11,122 nt of DNA from Chloroflexota bacterium. GTDB taxonomy: Bacteria > Chloroflexota > Limnocylindria > Limnocylindrales > CSP1-4. Within the stretch, counting starts at the first letter, position 1. Every line of letters starts with the position of its first letter. Below the pieces are notes generated by a model. That model was not told the DNA's origin, did no database searches, and saw nothing but the letters and a program-made list of their open reading frames with translations. This document shows positions 1 to 11,023 of the stretch, piece after piece. Made by a program: the position numbers and the translations under genes. The DNA lies in assembly GCA_021790375.1 (NCBI GenBank), contig JAJYEB010000031.1, forward strand, positions 1 through 11,122, written 5' to 3'.

Positions 1-1494
<1,494 letters not shown>

Positions 1495-1498
1495 CGGC

Positions 1499-2092
1499 AT
1501 GCCGGAGTCCCTGCCCGAGCCCCTCGCGTTCGCGGTCACCGAGATCCCGGTGGGAGATCGCCGCTTGCTGATGCGCCCGCACGGGTGCTTCGCCTGCGGC
1601 GAGCTCAACGTGTCGGGGCTGCGGCTCCAGCTCCACGCGGACGCGGGGGTCTGCTGGGCCGAGCCCACCCTCGACGAGCGGTTCATGGGCTGGGAGGGGA
1701 TCGCCCATGGGGGCATCGTCTGCGCGATTCTCGACGAGGTGATGGCCTGGGCGCTGGTCGACGAGGATTCCTGGGGCCTGACGGCCCGGATGTCGGTGGA
1801 CTTCCGGAGGCCGGTCCCGATCGGCCGGCGGTTGCGCGCCGAGGGGCGGGTCGTCGAACGGCGTCGACGGCTCATCCGCACGGAGGGGCGGCTGCTGGAC
1901 GCCGACACGGGGGCCCTCCACGCCACGGCCGAGGCGGTCTACATGGACGCGCCGGCAGACCGCAAGGACGAGCTCAAGCGGCGGTACGAGTTCCGCATCG
2001 AACCGGCGGTCGAACCACGGGAAGCGAGCCAGCTGCGGCCGTGGCCCCGTTCGCGCGCCGCCGGGGACACGCTCGACGGACCGGCACGGTGA
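1499..2092 (+). CDS. PaaI-like hotdog-fold thioesterase
   Basis: This 197-residue protein fits the PaaI branch of the 4HBT hotdog superfamily, whose members hydrolyse acyl-CoA or related thioesters. Visible motifs are CFACGELNVSGL (residues 30-41, the Cys-x-x-Cys, Asn and Gly-Leu pattern common in this branch), then GWEGIAHGGIVCAILDEVMAWA (64-85) with the active-site HGG (70-72) and the acidic pair Asp79-Glu80 on the central helix. The FRRPVPIG strand (102-109) is also typical. The hotdog core ends near residue 150. The last 45 or so residues are charged and look disordered. No signal peptide or membrane segment is seen, so it should be cytoplasmic. It starts 4 nt after the gyrB stop with no clear Shine-Dalgarno, which suggests translational coupling. 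The substrate is unknown, and the link to gyrase may be only shared transcription. Confidence 0.85.
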   Translation: MPESLPEPLAFAVTEIPVGDRRLLMRPHGCFACGELNVSGLRLQLHADAGVCWAEPTLDERFMGWEGIAHGGIVCAILDEVMAWALVDEDSWGLTARMSVDFRRPVPIGRRLRAEGRVVERRRRLIRTEGRLLDADTGALHATAEAVYMDAPADRKDELKRRYEFRIEPAVEPREASQLRPWPRSRAAGDTLDGPAR

Positions 2093-2122
2093 GCGGTATG
2101 CCCCGATGAGCGGCCGGGCCCG

Positions 2123-3112
2123 ATGACGAGCACCGTCACCGAGCGCGCCGGCGCCTTCGTCGCCGATCGGCTCCCCCAGGCACGCGAGCTGGCGGCGCAG
2201 GTCGCCGCCCTGGTCGATCGCCCCGAGGAGTTCGTCGCGGAACTGCACGCCGGCTACGCGCGGCTGGCCGATCCCGCCTACCTCGCAACCCTCCGACAGA
2301 TGACCCCCGGGCTGGGAGCAGCACTGGGGATCCGTACCCCGCTCGCGGCACCGGTTCACTCCAGGGTCCGAAGCGCCTGCCGCCACCGCCCGGATGTCGC
2401 GCTGTGGCTCGCCGAGCGACTCGAACGAGAGCCCGACCTGGAGATGCGAACCGTCGCCTGCACCCTGCTCCGGATCTCGCTGGAGCACGACCCGGAGCGC
2501 AGCTGGCAGCTCATCCGGCGTCTTTCGCGCACCGCCGACAACTGGATCGCCGTGGACACGCTGGCCGGCGTCGCGGGGCTCGGCATCCTGCTGGAGCCGT
2601 TCCGCTGGGCCGAGCTCGAGCAGCTGGTGTACTCGCCGTCCCCGTGGGAGCGCCGGTTCGTGGGCTCCACCATCGCCTCGCTGCCCTTCGAGGTGATCCC
2701 GGCAGACCGCCACCGGCTGGCGGACTCTCCGGCCCTCGACCTGGTCGGGGAGTTGCTTGGCGATCCCGACGAGAACGTGCAGCGCGCGCTGGCGTGGGCG
2801 CTGCGCTCCTGGCACCGGGTGGACGGCGCGGCGGTGGAGCGGTTCCTCGGCGATGAGGCCTCGCGAGCGGCCGCCGGCCGGGACGGGCACCGCGCCTGGG
2901 TCATCCGTGACGCACTTCCCGCGATCGACCGCGCGCGGGCGGCCGAGATCCGCGCCCGAATCGCCGGGCTCCGGCGTGACCCCCGCGCCGCTTCCACCAG
3001 CAGGGCATCCCGGGCCGCCGCCGCCTTCGCCGACCTGATGGCGGCCAGCCCGGCGTCCGGAACGCCGGAGGCGACCGCCGATCGCCACATCGAGAGGAGC
3101 CCCACCGAGTGA
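2123..3112 (+). CDS. AlkD-like DNA alkylation repeat (HEAT-like) protein, possible DNA glycosylase
   Basis: This 329-residue all-helical protein carries the landmarks of the DNA alkylation repeat family (AlkC/AlkD), HEAT-like superhelices that bind duplex DNA; AlkD excises cationic alkylpurines such as 7-methylguanine and 3-methyladenine. LGIRTP (68-73) matches the conserved early motif. NWIAVD (140-145) gives Trp141 and Asp145, with the 4-residue spacing of Bacillus cereus AlkD Trp109 and Asp113. SPWERRF (173-179) supplies Arg178 as the likely equivalent of AlkD Arg148. NVQRALAWALRSW (218-230) matches a later conserved helix. It is longer than AlkD (about 237 residues), with extra N-terminal helices and a basic Ala/Ser-rich tail after residue 280. 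The ATG lies 30 nt after the thioesterase, with no obvious ribosome-binding site. The stop overlaps the gyrA start. The family is likely; glycosylase activity is inferred from the three residues. Confidence 0.75.
   Translation: MTSTVTERAGAFVADRLPQARELAAQVAALVDRPEEFVAELHAGYARLADPAYLATLRQMTPGLGAALGIRTPLAAPVHSRVRSACRHRPDVALWLAERLEREPDLEMRTVACTLLRISLEHDPERSWQLIRRLSRTADNWIAVDTLAGVAGLGILLEPFRWAELEQLVYSPSPWERRFVGSTIASLPFEVIPADRHRLADSPALDLVGELLGDPDENVQRALAWALRSWHRVDGAAVERFLGDEASRAAAGRDGHRAWVIRDALPAIDRARAAEIRARIAGLRRDPRAASTSRASRAAAAFADLMAASPASGTPEATADRHIERSPTE
3093..3099 (+). promoter_or_regulatory. Shine-Dalgarno site for gyrA
   Basis: AGAGGAG lies inside the end of the AlkD-like gene and its last base is 9 nt before the gyrA GTG. 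It supports GTG at 3109 as the start and is the clearest ribosome-binding site in the window. Confidence 0.75.
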
Positions 3113-5682
3113 CCGAGGACCGCGGACGCGTGCTCCCGATCCGCATCGAAGACGAGATGCGGCAGTCCTACCTCGACTACGCCATGAGCGTGATCGTGAG
3201 CCGCGCCCTGCCGGACGTGCGCGACGGCCTCAAGCCGGTCCAGCGCCGGATCCTCTACACGATGCACGAGATGGGCCTGACCTCGGCGGCCGGGTATCGG
3301 AAGTGCGCCGCGATCGTGGGCGACGTCATGGGCAAGTACCACCCCCACGGCGACGTCTCCATCTACGACGCGCTGGTGCGCCTCGCGCAGGACTTCTCGA
3401 TGCGCTACCCGCTCGTGGACGGGCAGGGCAACTTCGGCTCGGTCGACGGCGATCCGGCCGCGGCGATGCGCTACACCGAGGCCCGGATGACCGCCATCTC
3501 GGCCGAGATGCTCACCGACATCGAGAAGGACACGGTCGACTTCGCCGACAACTACGACGGGACGAAGCGCGAACCCGCGATCCTGCCGGGCCGTCTCCCC
3601 AACCTGCTGGTGAACGGGTCGTCGGGCATCGCGGTCGGGATGGCCACCAACATCCCGCCGCACCACCTCGGCGAGGTCGCCGCCGCCGCCATCGCCCTGG
3701 TCGAGAACCCCGAGCTCACCGTCGACGACCTCTGCGAGCACATCAAGGGTCCCGACTTCCCGACCGGCGCGACCATCTTCCGTTTCGAGCAGCAGCGCAA
3801 CGCGCTGACCGGCCAGCAGGAGCGCGTCGACGCGATCCGCCAGATGTACGCCAACGGGCGTGGCCGCGTCGTCATGCGTGCCGTGTGCGCCTTCGAGGAG
3901 ACCCGCGGCAACCGCGTGGCGATCGTCGTGACGGAGCTGCCGTACCAGGTCAACAAGGCGCAGCTCGTGGAGAAGATCGCGGAACTGGTCGGGGCCAAGA
4001 AGCTCGACGGGATCGCGGACCTGCGCGACGAGTCGGACCGGGACGGCATGCGCCTGGTCATCGAGTGCAAGCGCGACGCCAACCCGCACAAGGTGCTGAA
4101 CAACCTGTTCAAGCACACCACGCTGCAGCTCGCCTTCAACATGAACATGGTCGCGCTGGTCGAGGGACAGCCCCAGACGCTGCCGCTGAAGGCCGTCCTG
4201 CAGCACTACATCGACTACCGTCGGGTGGTGGTGCGCCGGCGCACCGAGTACGACCTGGCCCGTGCCCGGGAGCGCGCCCACATCCTCGAGGGCCTCAAGA
4301 AGGCCCTCGACAACCTCGACGCGGTGATCCGCACCATCCGCGAGTCGCGGGACGTCGAGACCGCGAAGCAGAACCTGATCGCGGGCTTCGAGCTGTCCGA
4401 CCTGCAGGCCCAGGCGATCCTCGACATGCGCCTCGCCCGCCTGGCGGCCCTCGAGCGGCAGAAGATCGAGGACGAGTACCGGCAGGTGATCGAGCTGATC
4501 GGCGAGCTCGAGGACATCCTGGCGAACCCGCGCCGGATCGACGAGCTGATCAAGGACGAGCTGCGCATGCTGCGCACGAAGTACGCGGGGCAGCGTCGCA
4601 CGCGCATCGCCGACGACGCCTCGCGCGAGATGACCGACGAGGACCTGATCGCCGACGAGGACGTGGTGATCACCATCAGCGGCCGCGGCTACATCAAGCG
4701 GCAGCCGCTCGCCACCTACCGGCGGCAGGCGCGCGGGGGCAAGGGGATCATCGGGGCCAGGACGGTCGAGGAGGACGCGCTCGAGCACCTGCTGGTCGCG
4801 AACACCCACGACTGGGCGCTCTTCTTCACCAACCGGGGCCGCGTGTTCAGCTCGAAGGTGCACCAGATCCCCGACGCGAGCCGGACCGCGAAGGGCATGC
4901 CGATCATCAATCTCGAGGGCGTGCAGGTCGAGTCGGGCGAAGTGCCCATGGCCACGATCACGCTCCCCGATTTCGAGCGGGGCGGCTTCCTGGTCCTCGC
5001 CACGCGCGGCGGGGTCGTCAAGAAGACGCCGCTCGAGCAGTTCGAGAAGGTCCGGTCCAGCGGGATCATCGCGATCACCCTGGCCGACGACGACGAGCTG
5101 GCGTGGGTCGACGTCACGACCGGCCACGACGACGTGATCCTGGCGACCGCGCAGGGCAAGCTGGCCCGCTTCTCCGAGACCGAGGTCCGGGGCATGGGGC
5201 GTGTCGCCGCGGGCGTGATCGGCATCCGGCTCGCACGCGCCGGCGACCACGTGGTCGGGATGAGCGTGGTGCAGCCGAACGCCGACCTGCTCGTGCTGAC
5301 GGAGACCGGGTACGGCAAGCGGGTCCGCCTCGCCGACTTCCGCCGCAAGCACCGGGGCGGGCAGGGCGTGCAGCTGATCTCGCTCGAGGGTCGCAAGACC
5401 GGCGGCGTGGCCGCCGTCGAGCAGGTCGAGGAGACCGACGAGGAACTCCTGCTGATCAGCCGCGGCGGCCAAGTGGTGCGCACCGAGGTCGCCTCGATCA
5501 ACCGCTACTCGGCCGGCGCAAGGGGCGTGATCGTGATGCGGCTCAACGAGGGTGACCAGGTGGCCGGGATCGCCGTCTTCCGCGCCGGTCTGGCGGAACA
5601 CCGGGCCATGGGAGACAATGGCGGGGCTCAGCAGGACGGCCGCTCCCCCGCGCACACGCGCGGACCGGACGGCGAGCAGTAG
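3109..5682 (+). CDS. gyrA: DNA gyrase subunit A
   Basis: GyrA cuts and rejoins DNA and wraps it for supercoiling. The 857-residue product has the full winged-helix, tower and coiled-coil core followed by the C-terminal beta-pinwheel. The catalytic Tyr is Tyr122 in RYTEARM (121-127), preceded by Arg121, the same numbering as E. coli. NGSSGIAVGMATNIPPHHL (169-187) contains the intercalating Ile174. The GyrA box is QARGGKG (540-546), one residue from the Q(R/K)RGG(R/K)G consensus, which marks gyrase rather than topoisomerase IV. A degenerate box, KHRGGQG, lies in a late blade. The quinolone region reads HPHGDVSIYD (78-87), with Val83 where E. coli has Ser83; Asp87 is kept. The tail after the last blade is polar, Gly-rich and weakly conserved. 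The GTG start overlaps the preceding TGA by 4 nt and has a good Shine-Dalgarno. Confidence 0.97.
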   Translation: MTEDRGRVLPIRIEDEMRQSYLDYAMSVIVSRALPDVRDGLKPVQRRILYTMHEMGLTSAAGYRKCAAIVGDVMGKYHPHGDVSIYDALVRLAQDFSMRYPLVDGQGNFGSVDGDPAAAMRYTEARMTAISAEMLTDIEKDTVDFADNYDGTKREPAILPGRLPNLLVNGSSGIAVGMATNIPPHHLGEVAAAAIALVENPELTVDDLCEHIKGPDFPTGATIFRFEQQRNALTGQQERVDAIRQMYANGRGRVVMRAVCAFEETRGNRVAIVVTELPYQVNKAQLVEKIAELVGAKKLDGIADLRDESDRDGMRLVIECKRDANPHKVLNNLFKHTTLQLAFNMNMVALVEGQPQTLPLKAVLQHYIDYRRVVVRRRTEYDLARARERAHILEGLKKALDNLDAVIRTIRESRDVETAKQNLIAGFELSDLQAQAILDMRLARLAALERQKIEDEYRQVIELIGELEDILANPRRIDELIKDELRMLRTKYAGQRRTRIADDASREMTDEDLIADEDVVITISGRGYIKRQPLATYRRQARGGKGIIGARTVEEDALEHLLVANTHDWALFFTNRGRVFSSKVHQIPDASRTAKGMPIINLEGVQVESGEVPMATITLPDFERGGFLVLATRGGVVKKTPLEQFEKVRSSGIIAITLADDDELAWVDVTTGHDDVILATAQGKLARFSETEVRGMGRVAAGVIGIRLARAGDHVVGMSVVQPNADLLVLTETGYGKRVRLADFRRKHRGGQGVQLISLEGRKTGGVAAVEQVEETDEELLLISRGGQVVRTEVASINRYSAGARGVIVMRLNEGDQVAGIAVFRAGLAEHRAMGDNGGAQQDGRSPAHTRGPDGEQ

Positions 5683-5683
5683 G

Positions 5684-5711
5684 TCGGTGAACGCCTCGGT
5701 GAACGCCTCGG
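5684..5711 (+). repeat. 12-bp tandem repeat between gyrA and prs
   Basis: Two exact copies of TCGGTGAACGCC stand end to end (5684-5695, 5696-5707), followed by the first four bases of a third copy. The repeat starts one base after the gyrA stop codon. A short hairpin, CCCGG and CCGGG around a 6-nt loop, follows at 5715-5730 without a T-run. The repeat is probably a small slippage duplication. Confidence 0.8.
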
Positions 5712-5742
5712 GTGCCCGGCACGTACCGGGAGTGACGGCGCA

Positions 5743-5747
5743 GGGAG
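5743..5747 (+). promoter_or_regulatory. Shine-Dalgarno site for prs
   Basis: GGGAG ends 10 nt before the GTG at 5758. That spacing supports this start over an internal Met at residue 9 of the protein. Confidence 0.5.
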
Positions 5748-5757
5748 CGGCGGGCGC

Positions 5758-6846
5758 GTGAACCCGTTCGGCCCCCGCGACATGCCCGCGCACGTCGATC
5801 GCTTCGACATCTACACGGGCAACGCCAACCCGGAGCTCGCCCGGAGCATCGCGCGCTACCTCAAGATGGACCTGGGGCGCGCCGAGGTGTTCGAGTTCGC
5901 CAACGAGAACATCTTCGTCAAGATCCTGGACAACGTCCGGGACCGCGACGTCTTCCTCGTCCAGCCCACGTGCTCGCCGGTCAGCAAGTCGATCATGGAG
6001 CTGATGATCATGATCGACGCGTTCAAGCGGGCCAGTGCCGGCCGCATCACGGCCGTGGTCCCGTACTACGCGTACGGCCGGTCGGACAAGAAGGACCAGC
6101 CGCGCGTCCCGATCACCGCCCGCCTGGTCGCCGACATGATCACCGTGGCCGGCGCCGACCGGCTCCTGACCATGGACCTCCACCAGGGCCAGATCCAGGG
6201 CTTCTTCAACATCCCGGTCGACGAGCTCACGGCCGTCCACATGCTCTCCAACTACTTCCGGAAGCTGGAGCTGACGAACCTCGTGGTCGTGACCGACCTG
6301 GGGTTCGCCAAGCGCGCCCGCGCATTCGCCGAACTGCTCGACGCGCCGCTGGCCATCGTCGAGAAGCGCCGCGTGGGCAACCTGGACCGGGCCGAGGTGA
6401 TGAACGTCATCGGTGAGGTCCGGGGCCGGCGCGCGATCATCGTCGACGACGAGTTCGACACCGCCGGCACGCTCATGGAGATCACCCGGGCGCTCCAGCG
6501 CGAGGGCGTCGAGGAGATCTACGCCTGCGCCACGCACGGCATCCTCTCCGCCGACGCGGTCGACCGGATTGCCGGCTCGGCCGTCCGCGAGGTGCTGGTG
6601 ACCGACACGGTGGCGCTCCCGCCGCACAAGCGGATCCCGAAGATCCACACGCTGTCGGTCGCCCCGCTGATCGGCGAGGCGATCCGGCGCATCCATCTCG
6701 GCGAGTCCGTCGGAGCGCTGTTCTCCAGCGAGCTGAACCTGGTCGAGGAGATGCTCCTGTGGGACGACGCCGACGATCGCTCGCCACCCGAGATCCCCGC
6801 CGAGCCCGAACGGGTGGGCGTTACCCGAGGTGAACGGTGTCCCTGA
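5758..6846 (+). CDS. prs: ribose-phosphate pyrophosphokinase (PRPP synthetase), divergent subclass
   Basis: Prs transfers pyrophosphate from ATP to ribose 5-phosphate to make PRPP for purine, pyrimidine, NAD, His and Trp synthesis in the cytoplasm. Conserved segments are TGNANPELA (20-28), IMELMIMIDAFKRASAGRITAVVPYY (79-104), MDLHQGQIQGFFNIPVD (139-155, His142 the catalytic His equivalent), EKRR (202-205, flexible catalytic loop) and the PRPP-binding loop VDDEFDTAGT (229-238). Two ATP-site segments differ from the E. coli/Bacillus pattern: the usual DGE is NEN (49-51), and ARQDRK is GRSDKK (107-112). Only the Arg of the Arg-Gln pair is kept. The protein has 362 residues against a usual 310-330. 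The surplus is a short N-terminal lead and a polar tail after about residue 338. It starts 75 nt after gyrA and overlaps the next gene by 10 nt. The divergence looks like a subclass rather than decay. Confidence 0.92.
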   Translation: MNPFGPRDMPAHVDRFDIYTGNANPELARSIARYLKMDLGRAEVFEFANENIFVKILDNVRDRDVFLVQPTCSPVSKSIMELMIMIDAFKRASAGRITAVVPYYAYGRSDKKDQPRVPITARLVADMITVAGADRLLTMDLHQGQIQGFFNIPVDELTAVHMLSNYFRKLELTNLVVVTDLGFAKRARAFAELLDAPLAIVEKRRVGNLDRAEVMNVIGEVRGRRAIIVDDEFDTAGTLMEITRALQREGVEEIYACATHGILSADAVDRIAGSAVREVLVTDTVALPPHKRIPKIHTLSVAPLIGEAIRRIHLGESVGALFSSELNLVEEMLLWDDADDRSPPEIPAEPERVGVTRGERCP

Positions 6847-7064
6847 AGCTGTACCGTCCGGGCCCCGGCGGCCTGGAGCCCTCGACCGCCGTCGGCGAGG
6901 ACTACCGCTCGCGGCTGCGCTCGCGCCGCTGGCGGCTCCCGGCGCTGCGCAACCCGGAGGGACAGCCGGCGACGGCTGCCGGCGCGGTCGTCCTGCTGGG
7001 TGGACTCGCGCTGCTGACCTTCGTGATCCTCGTCGCGGGGTACGGGTCCGGGTTCTGGCACTGA
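6837..7064 (+). CDS. small single-pass membrane protein of unknown function
   Basis: I do not recognise this 75-residue protein. The N-terminal half is hydrophilic and basic, with a Pro/Gly-rich start (YRPGPGGLEP, 6-15) and a dense Arg stretch (SRLRSRRWR, 25-33). One hydrophobic helix spans about residues 47-69, followed by GSGFWH. By the positive-inside rule the N-terminus should be cytoplasmic and the short C-terminus outside. It is not SecE or YajC by visible motifs. The GTG start overlaps the end of prs by 10 nt and has GAGG (6827-6830) 6 nt upstream. High G/C at third positions and the coherent charge and hydrophobicity pattern argue for a real gene. It is the last gene before the secA promoter region, so it is probably co-transcribed with prs. 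Confidence 0.7.
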   Translation: MSLKLYRPGPGGLEPSTAVGEDYRSRLRSRRWRLPALRNPEGQPATAAGAVVLLGGLALLTFVILVAGYGSGFWH

Positions 7065-7071
7065 GGCCGGG

Positions 7072-7105
7072 CTCGGGCGGTCCTGGCGGAGGGTCGGCCG
7101 AGCTT
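7072..7105 (+). terminator. weak candidate terminator hairpin after the prs operon
   Basis: GCTCGG (7072-7077) pairs with CCGAGC (7097-7102), with a 19-nt loop, followed by only TTT. A separate perfect hairpin, GTGGC / GCCAC with a 3-nt loop, lies at 7118-7130 without a T-run. Both are poor intrinsic terminators, so transcription may continue into secA or end by Rho. Confidence 0.25.
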
Positions 7106-7168
7106 TCCGCTGCGCCCGTGGCGCTGCCACCCACCGGTCACCCCCCTCCCCGGCCGCGCGGTGGAGGA

Positions 7169-7196
7169 TGGGCAAGGCAGGCACGCAGCCTATACT
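7169..7196 (+). promoter_or_regulatory. probable secA promoter, leaderless arrangement
   Basis: TATACT (7191-7196) is a 5-of-6 match to the -10 consensus, in a region where A/T-rich hexamers are rare. TGGGCA (7169-7174), 16 bp upstream, is a 4-of-6 match to the -35 consensus. Only 10 nt separate the -10 box from the secA ATG at 7207, so a start site about 7-11 nt after the box would give an mRNA with almost no leader. No Shine-Dalgarno is present before the ATG, which agrees. Confidence 0.55.
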
Positions 7197-7206
7197 GGGC
7201 GCTCCA

Positions 7207-10247
<3,041 letters not shown>

Positions 10248-10263
<16 letters not shown>

Positions 10264-10853
10264 CCGCGGCGCTGGTCCGCCTGGGGCTGGCCGGCATCGT
10301 CGGTGTGATCGCGCTTGGTTGCTACACCACGTTCCGGATCTGGCAGCAGGGAGCCACCGACGAGCGGGGCCGTCCCGTGGACGCCGTCGTGGTCCTGGGC
10401 GCGGCGCACTACGGGAACGAGCCCTCGCGGGTGTTCGCGGCGCGGATCGACCACGCCGTCGAGCTCTGGCTGCAGGGCGTCGCGCCGTACCTCGTGGTGA
10501 CCGGCGGCAGGGCTCCGGGAGACACCACCGCGGAAGCGGACGTCGCCCAGGAGTACGCGGAGGACCGCGGCGTCCCCGCGGACGCAATCCTGGCCGAGCG
10601 GACGGGCCGGGACACCGCGGAATCACTGGAGAACGTGGCCGCCATCATGCGCGCCCGGGGACTCCACTCGGCGCTGTTCGTGAGCGACCGCACCCACATG
10701 CTGCGGGTGCTGCGGATCGCGGCCGACCTGGGGATCCGGGCATACGGCTCACCCACCGCGACGAGCCCGAGCGACCTCGACCCGACCGCGCGGGCGGAGG
10801 CGACGATCCACGAGCTGGGCGCGCTCGCGCTGTACCTGGTGACCGGCCGATGA
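10248..10853 (+). CDS. YdcF/DUF218 family membrane-anchored protein
   Basis: This 201-residue protein matches the DUF218 (YdcF, SanA, ElyC) family of Rossmann-like envelope-associated proteins, whose biochemical role is mostly unsettled. An N-terminal hydrophobic helix (about 7-28) is followed by the conserved core: VDAVVVLGAAHY (44-55), the RIDHAVELW helix (67-74), YLVVTGG (81-87), the acidic EADVAQEYAEDRGVP helix (96-110), RTGRDTAESLENV (118-130) and VSDRTHMLRVLRIA (145-158, corresponding to the family's S-x-x-HM-x-R segment). The helix followed by the core fits an inner-membrane anchor with the domain facing outward, as inferred for SanA-like members. The GTG start lies inside secA, in the codons for its last residues, with no clear Shine-Dalgarno, so translation is probably coupled. 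It is likely the last gene of the secA transcript. Confidence 0.82.
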
Positions 10854-10862
10854 CCTCCGCCG

Positions 10863-10902
10863 GACCCCGGACGGCCGGGGTGGTTGCGCCCGGACCGGGG
10901 TC
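10863..10902 (+). terminator. GC-rich hairpins after the secA operon, possible terminator with two alternative folds
   Basis: ACCCCGG (10864-10870) pairs perfectly with CCGGGGT (10875-10881) around the tetraloop ACGG. The same left arm, as GACCCCGG (10863-10870), also pairs perfectly over 8 bp with CCGGGGTC (10895-10902). The two folds exclude each other. Only TGGTTG follows the first stem, so intrinsic termination would be weak, although the position 10 nt after the last stop codon is right for an operon end. Confidence 0.4.
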
Positions 10903-10923
10903 GCGCCGCGAGTCGCGACGCGA
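10901..10923. promoter_or_regulatory. tandem 11-bp near-palindromes, candidate operator
   Basis: TCGCGCCGCGA (10901-10911) and TCGCGACGCGA (10913-10923) are two copies of the dyad TCGCG-N-CGCGA, spaced 12 bp centre to centre. They end 38 bp before the -35 box of the promoter at 10962. Such paired dyads can bind a dimeric regulator. In DNA this rich in CG, some such symmetry can arise by chance, and no known regulator site was recognised. Confidence 0.4.
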
Positions 10924-10961
10924 AACACGAACGCAAGATCCGAATTTCTGCACGCAACCTC

Positions 10962-10990
10962 TTGAGAACATGGCCGGCCGTTCGTATACT
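10962..10990 (+). promoter_or_regulatory. sigma70-type promoter for the downstream, truncated gene
   Basis: TTGAGA (10962-10967) and TATACT (10985-10990) are separated by 17 bp, the optimal spacing, and match consensus at 4 and 5 of 6 positions. The stretch from 10923 to 10990 is clearly more A/T-rich than its surroundings. The hexamer ACGCAA occurs twice upstream (10931 and 10952), 21 bp or two helical turns apart. The predicted start site is near 10996-10998. Confidence 0.7.
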
Positions 10991-10997
10991 TCCGTGA

Positions 10998-11023
10998 AAC
11001 GCCGGAGTCCGCGCTCTGGCGTT
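10998..11023 (+). other. stem-loop at the predicted 5' end of the transcript
   Basis: Bases 10998-11007 pair with 11014-11023 to give a 10-bp stem (nine Watson-Crick pairs and one G-U) around the 6-nt loop TCCGCG. It begins almost at the expected start site, where it could protect the RNA from 5' decay or form part of a leader regulator. The following TTCCGTTTG is too interrupted for a convincing terminator. No known riboswitch class was recognised. Confidence 0.5.

Noticed and set aside
5591..5619. Possible prs promoter inside the gyrA end (TGGCGG, 17 bp, GACAAT)
   Set aside because: Only 3 of 6 and 4 of 6 matches, within coding sequence. It is no better than chance in a window of this size.
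6827..6846. prs C-terminal overlap read as a frameshifted fusion with the small protein
   Set aside because: Each frame has its own proper start or stop codon, and the small frame has its own ribosome-binding site. A normal 10-nt operon overlap explains it.
2356..7134. Very long open frame on the minus strand (1592 codons), plus others at 1451-3088 and 7138-10626
   Set aside because: They lie opposite well-identified genes, are rich in Arg/Gly/Ala/His/Asp/Val/Leu repeats typical of antisense frames in GC-rich DNA, and show no recognisable domain.
7168..7206. Upstream in-frame ATG as the secA start
   Set aside because: It would add 13 residues unlike any SecA N-terminus and would overlap the -35 region of the likely promoter. 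The ATG at 7207 fits the family.
10966..10983. GAAC...GTTC inverted arms over the promoter, resembling a LexA site
   Set aside because: The arms are 10 bp apart, whereas the Gram-positive type SOS box has GAAC-N4-GTTC. The internal GGCCGGCC palindrome has a different centre.
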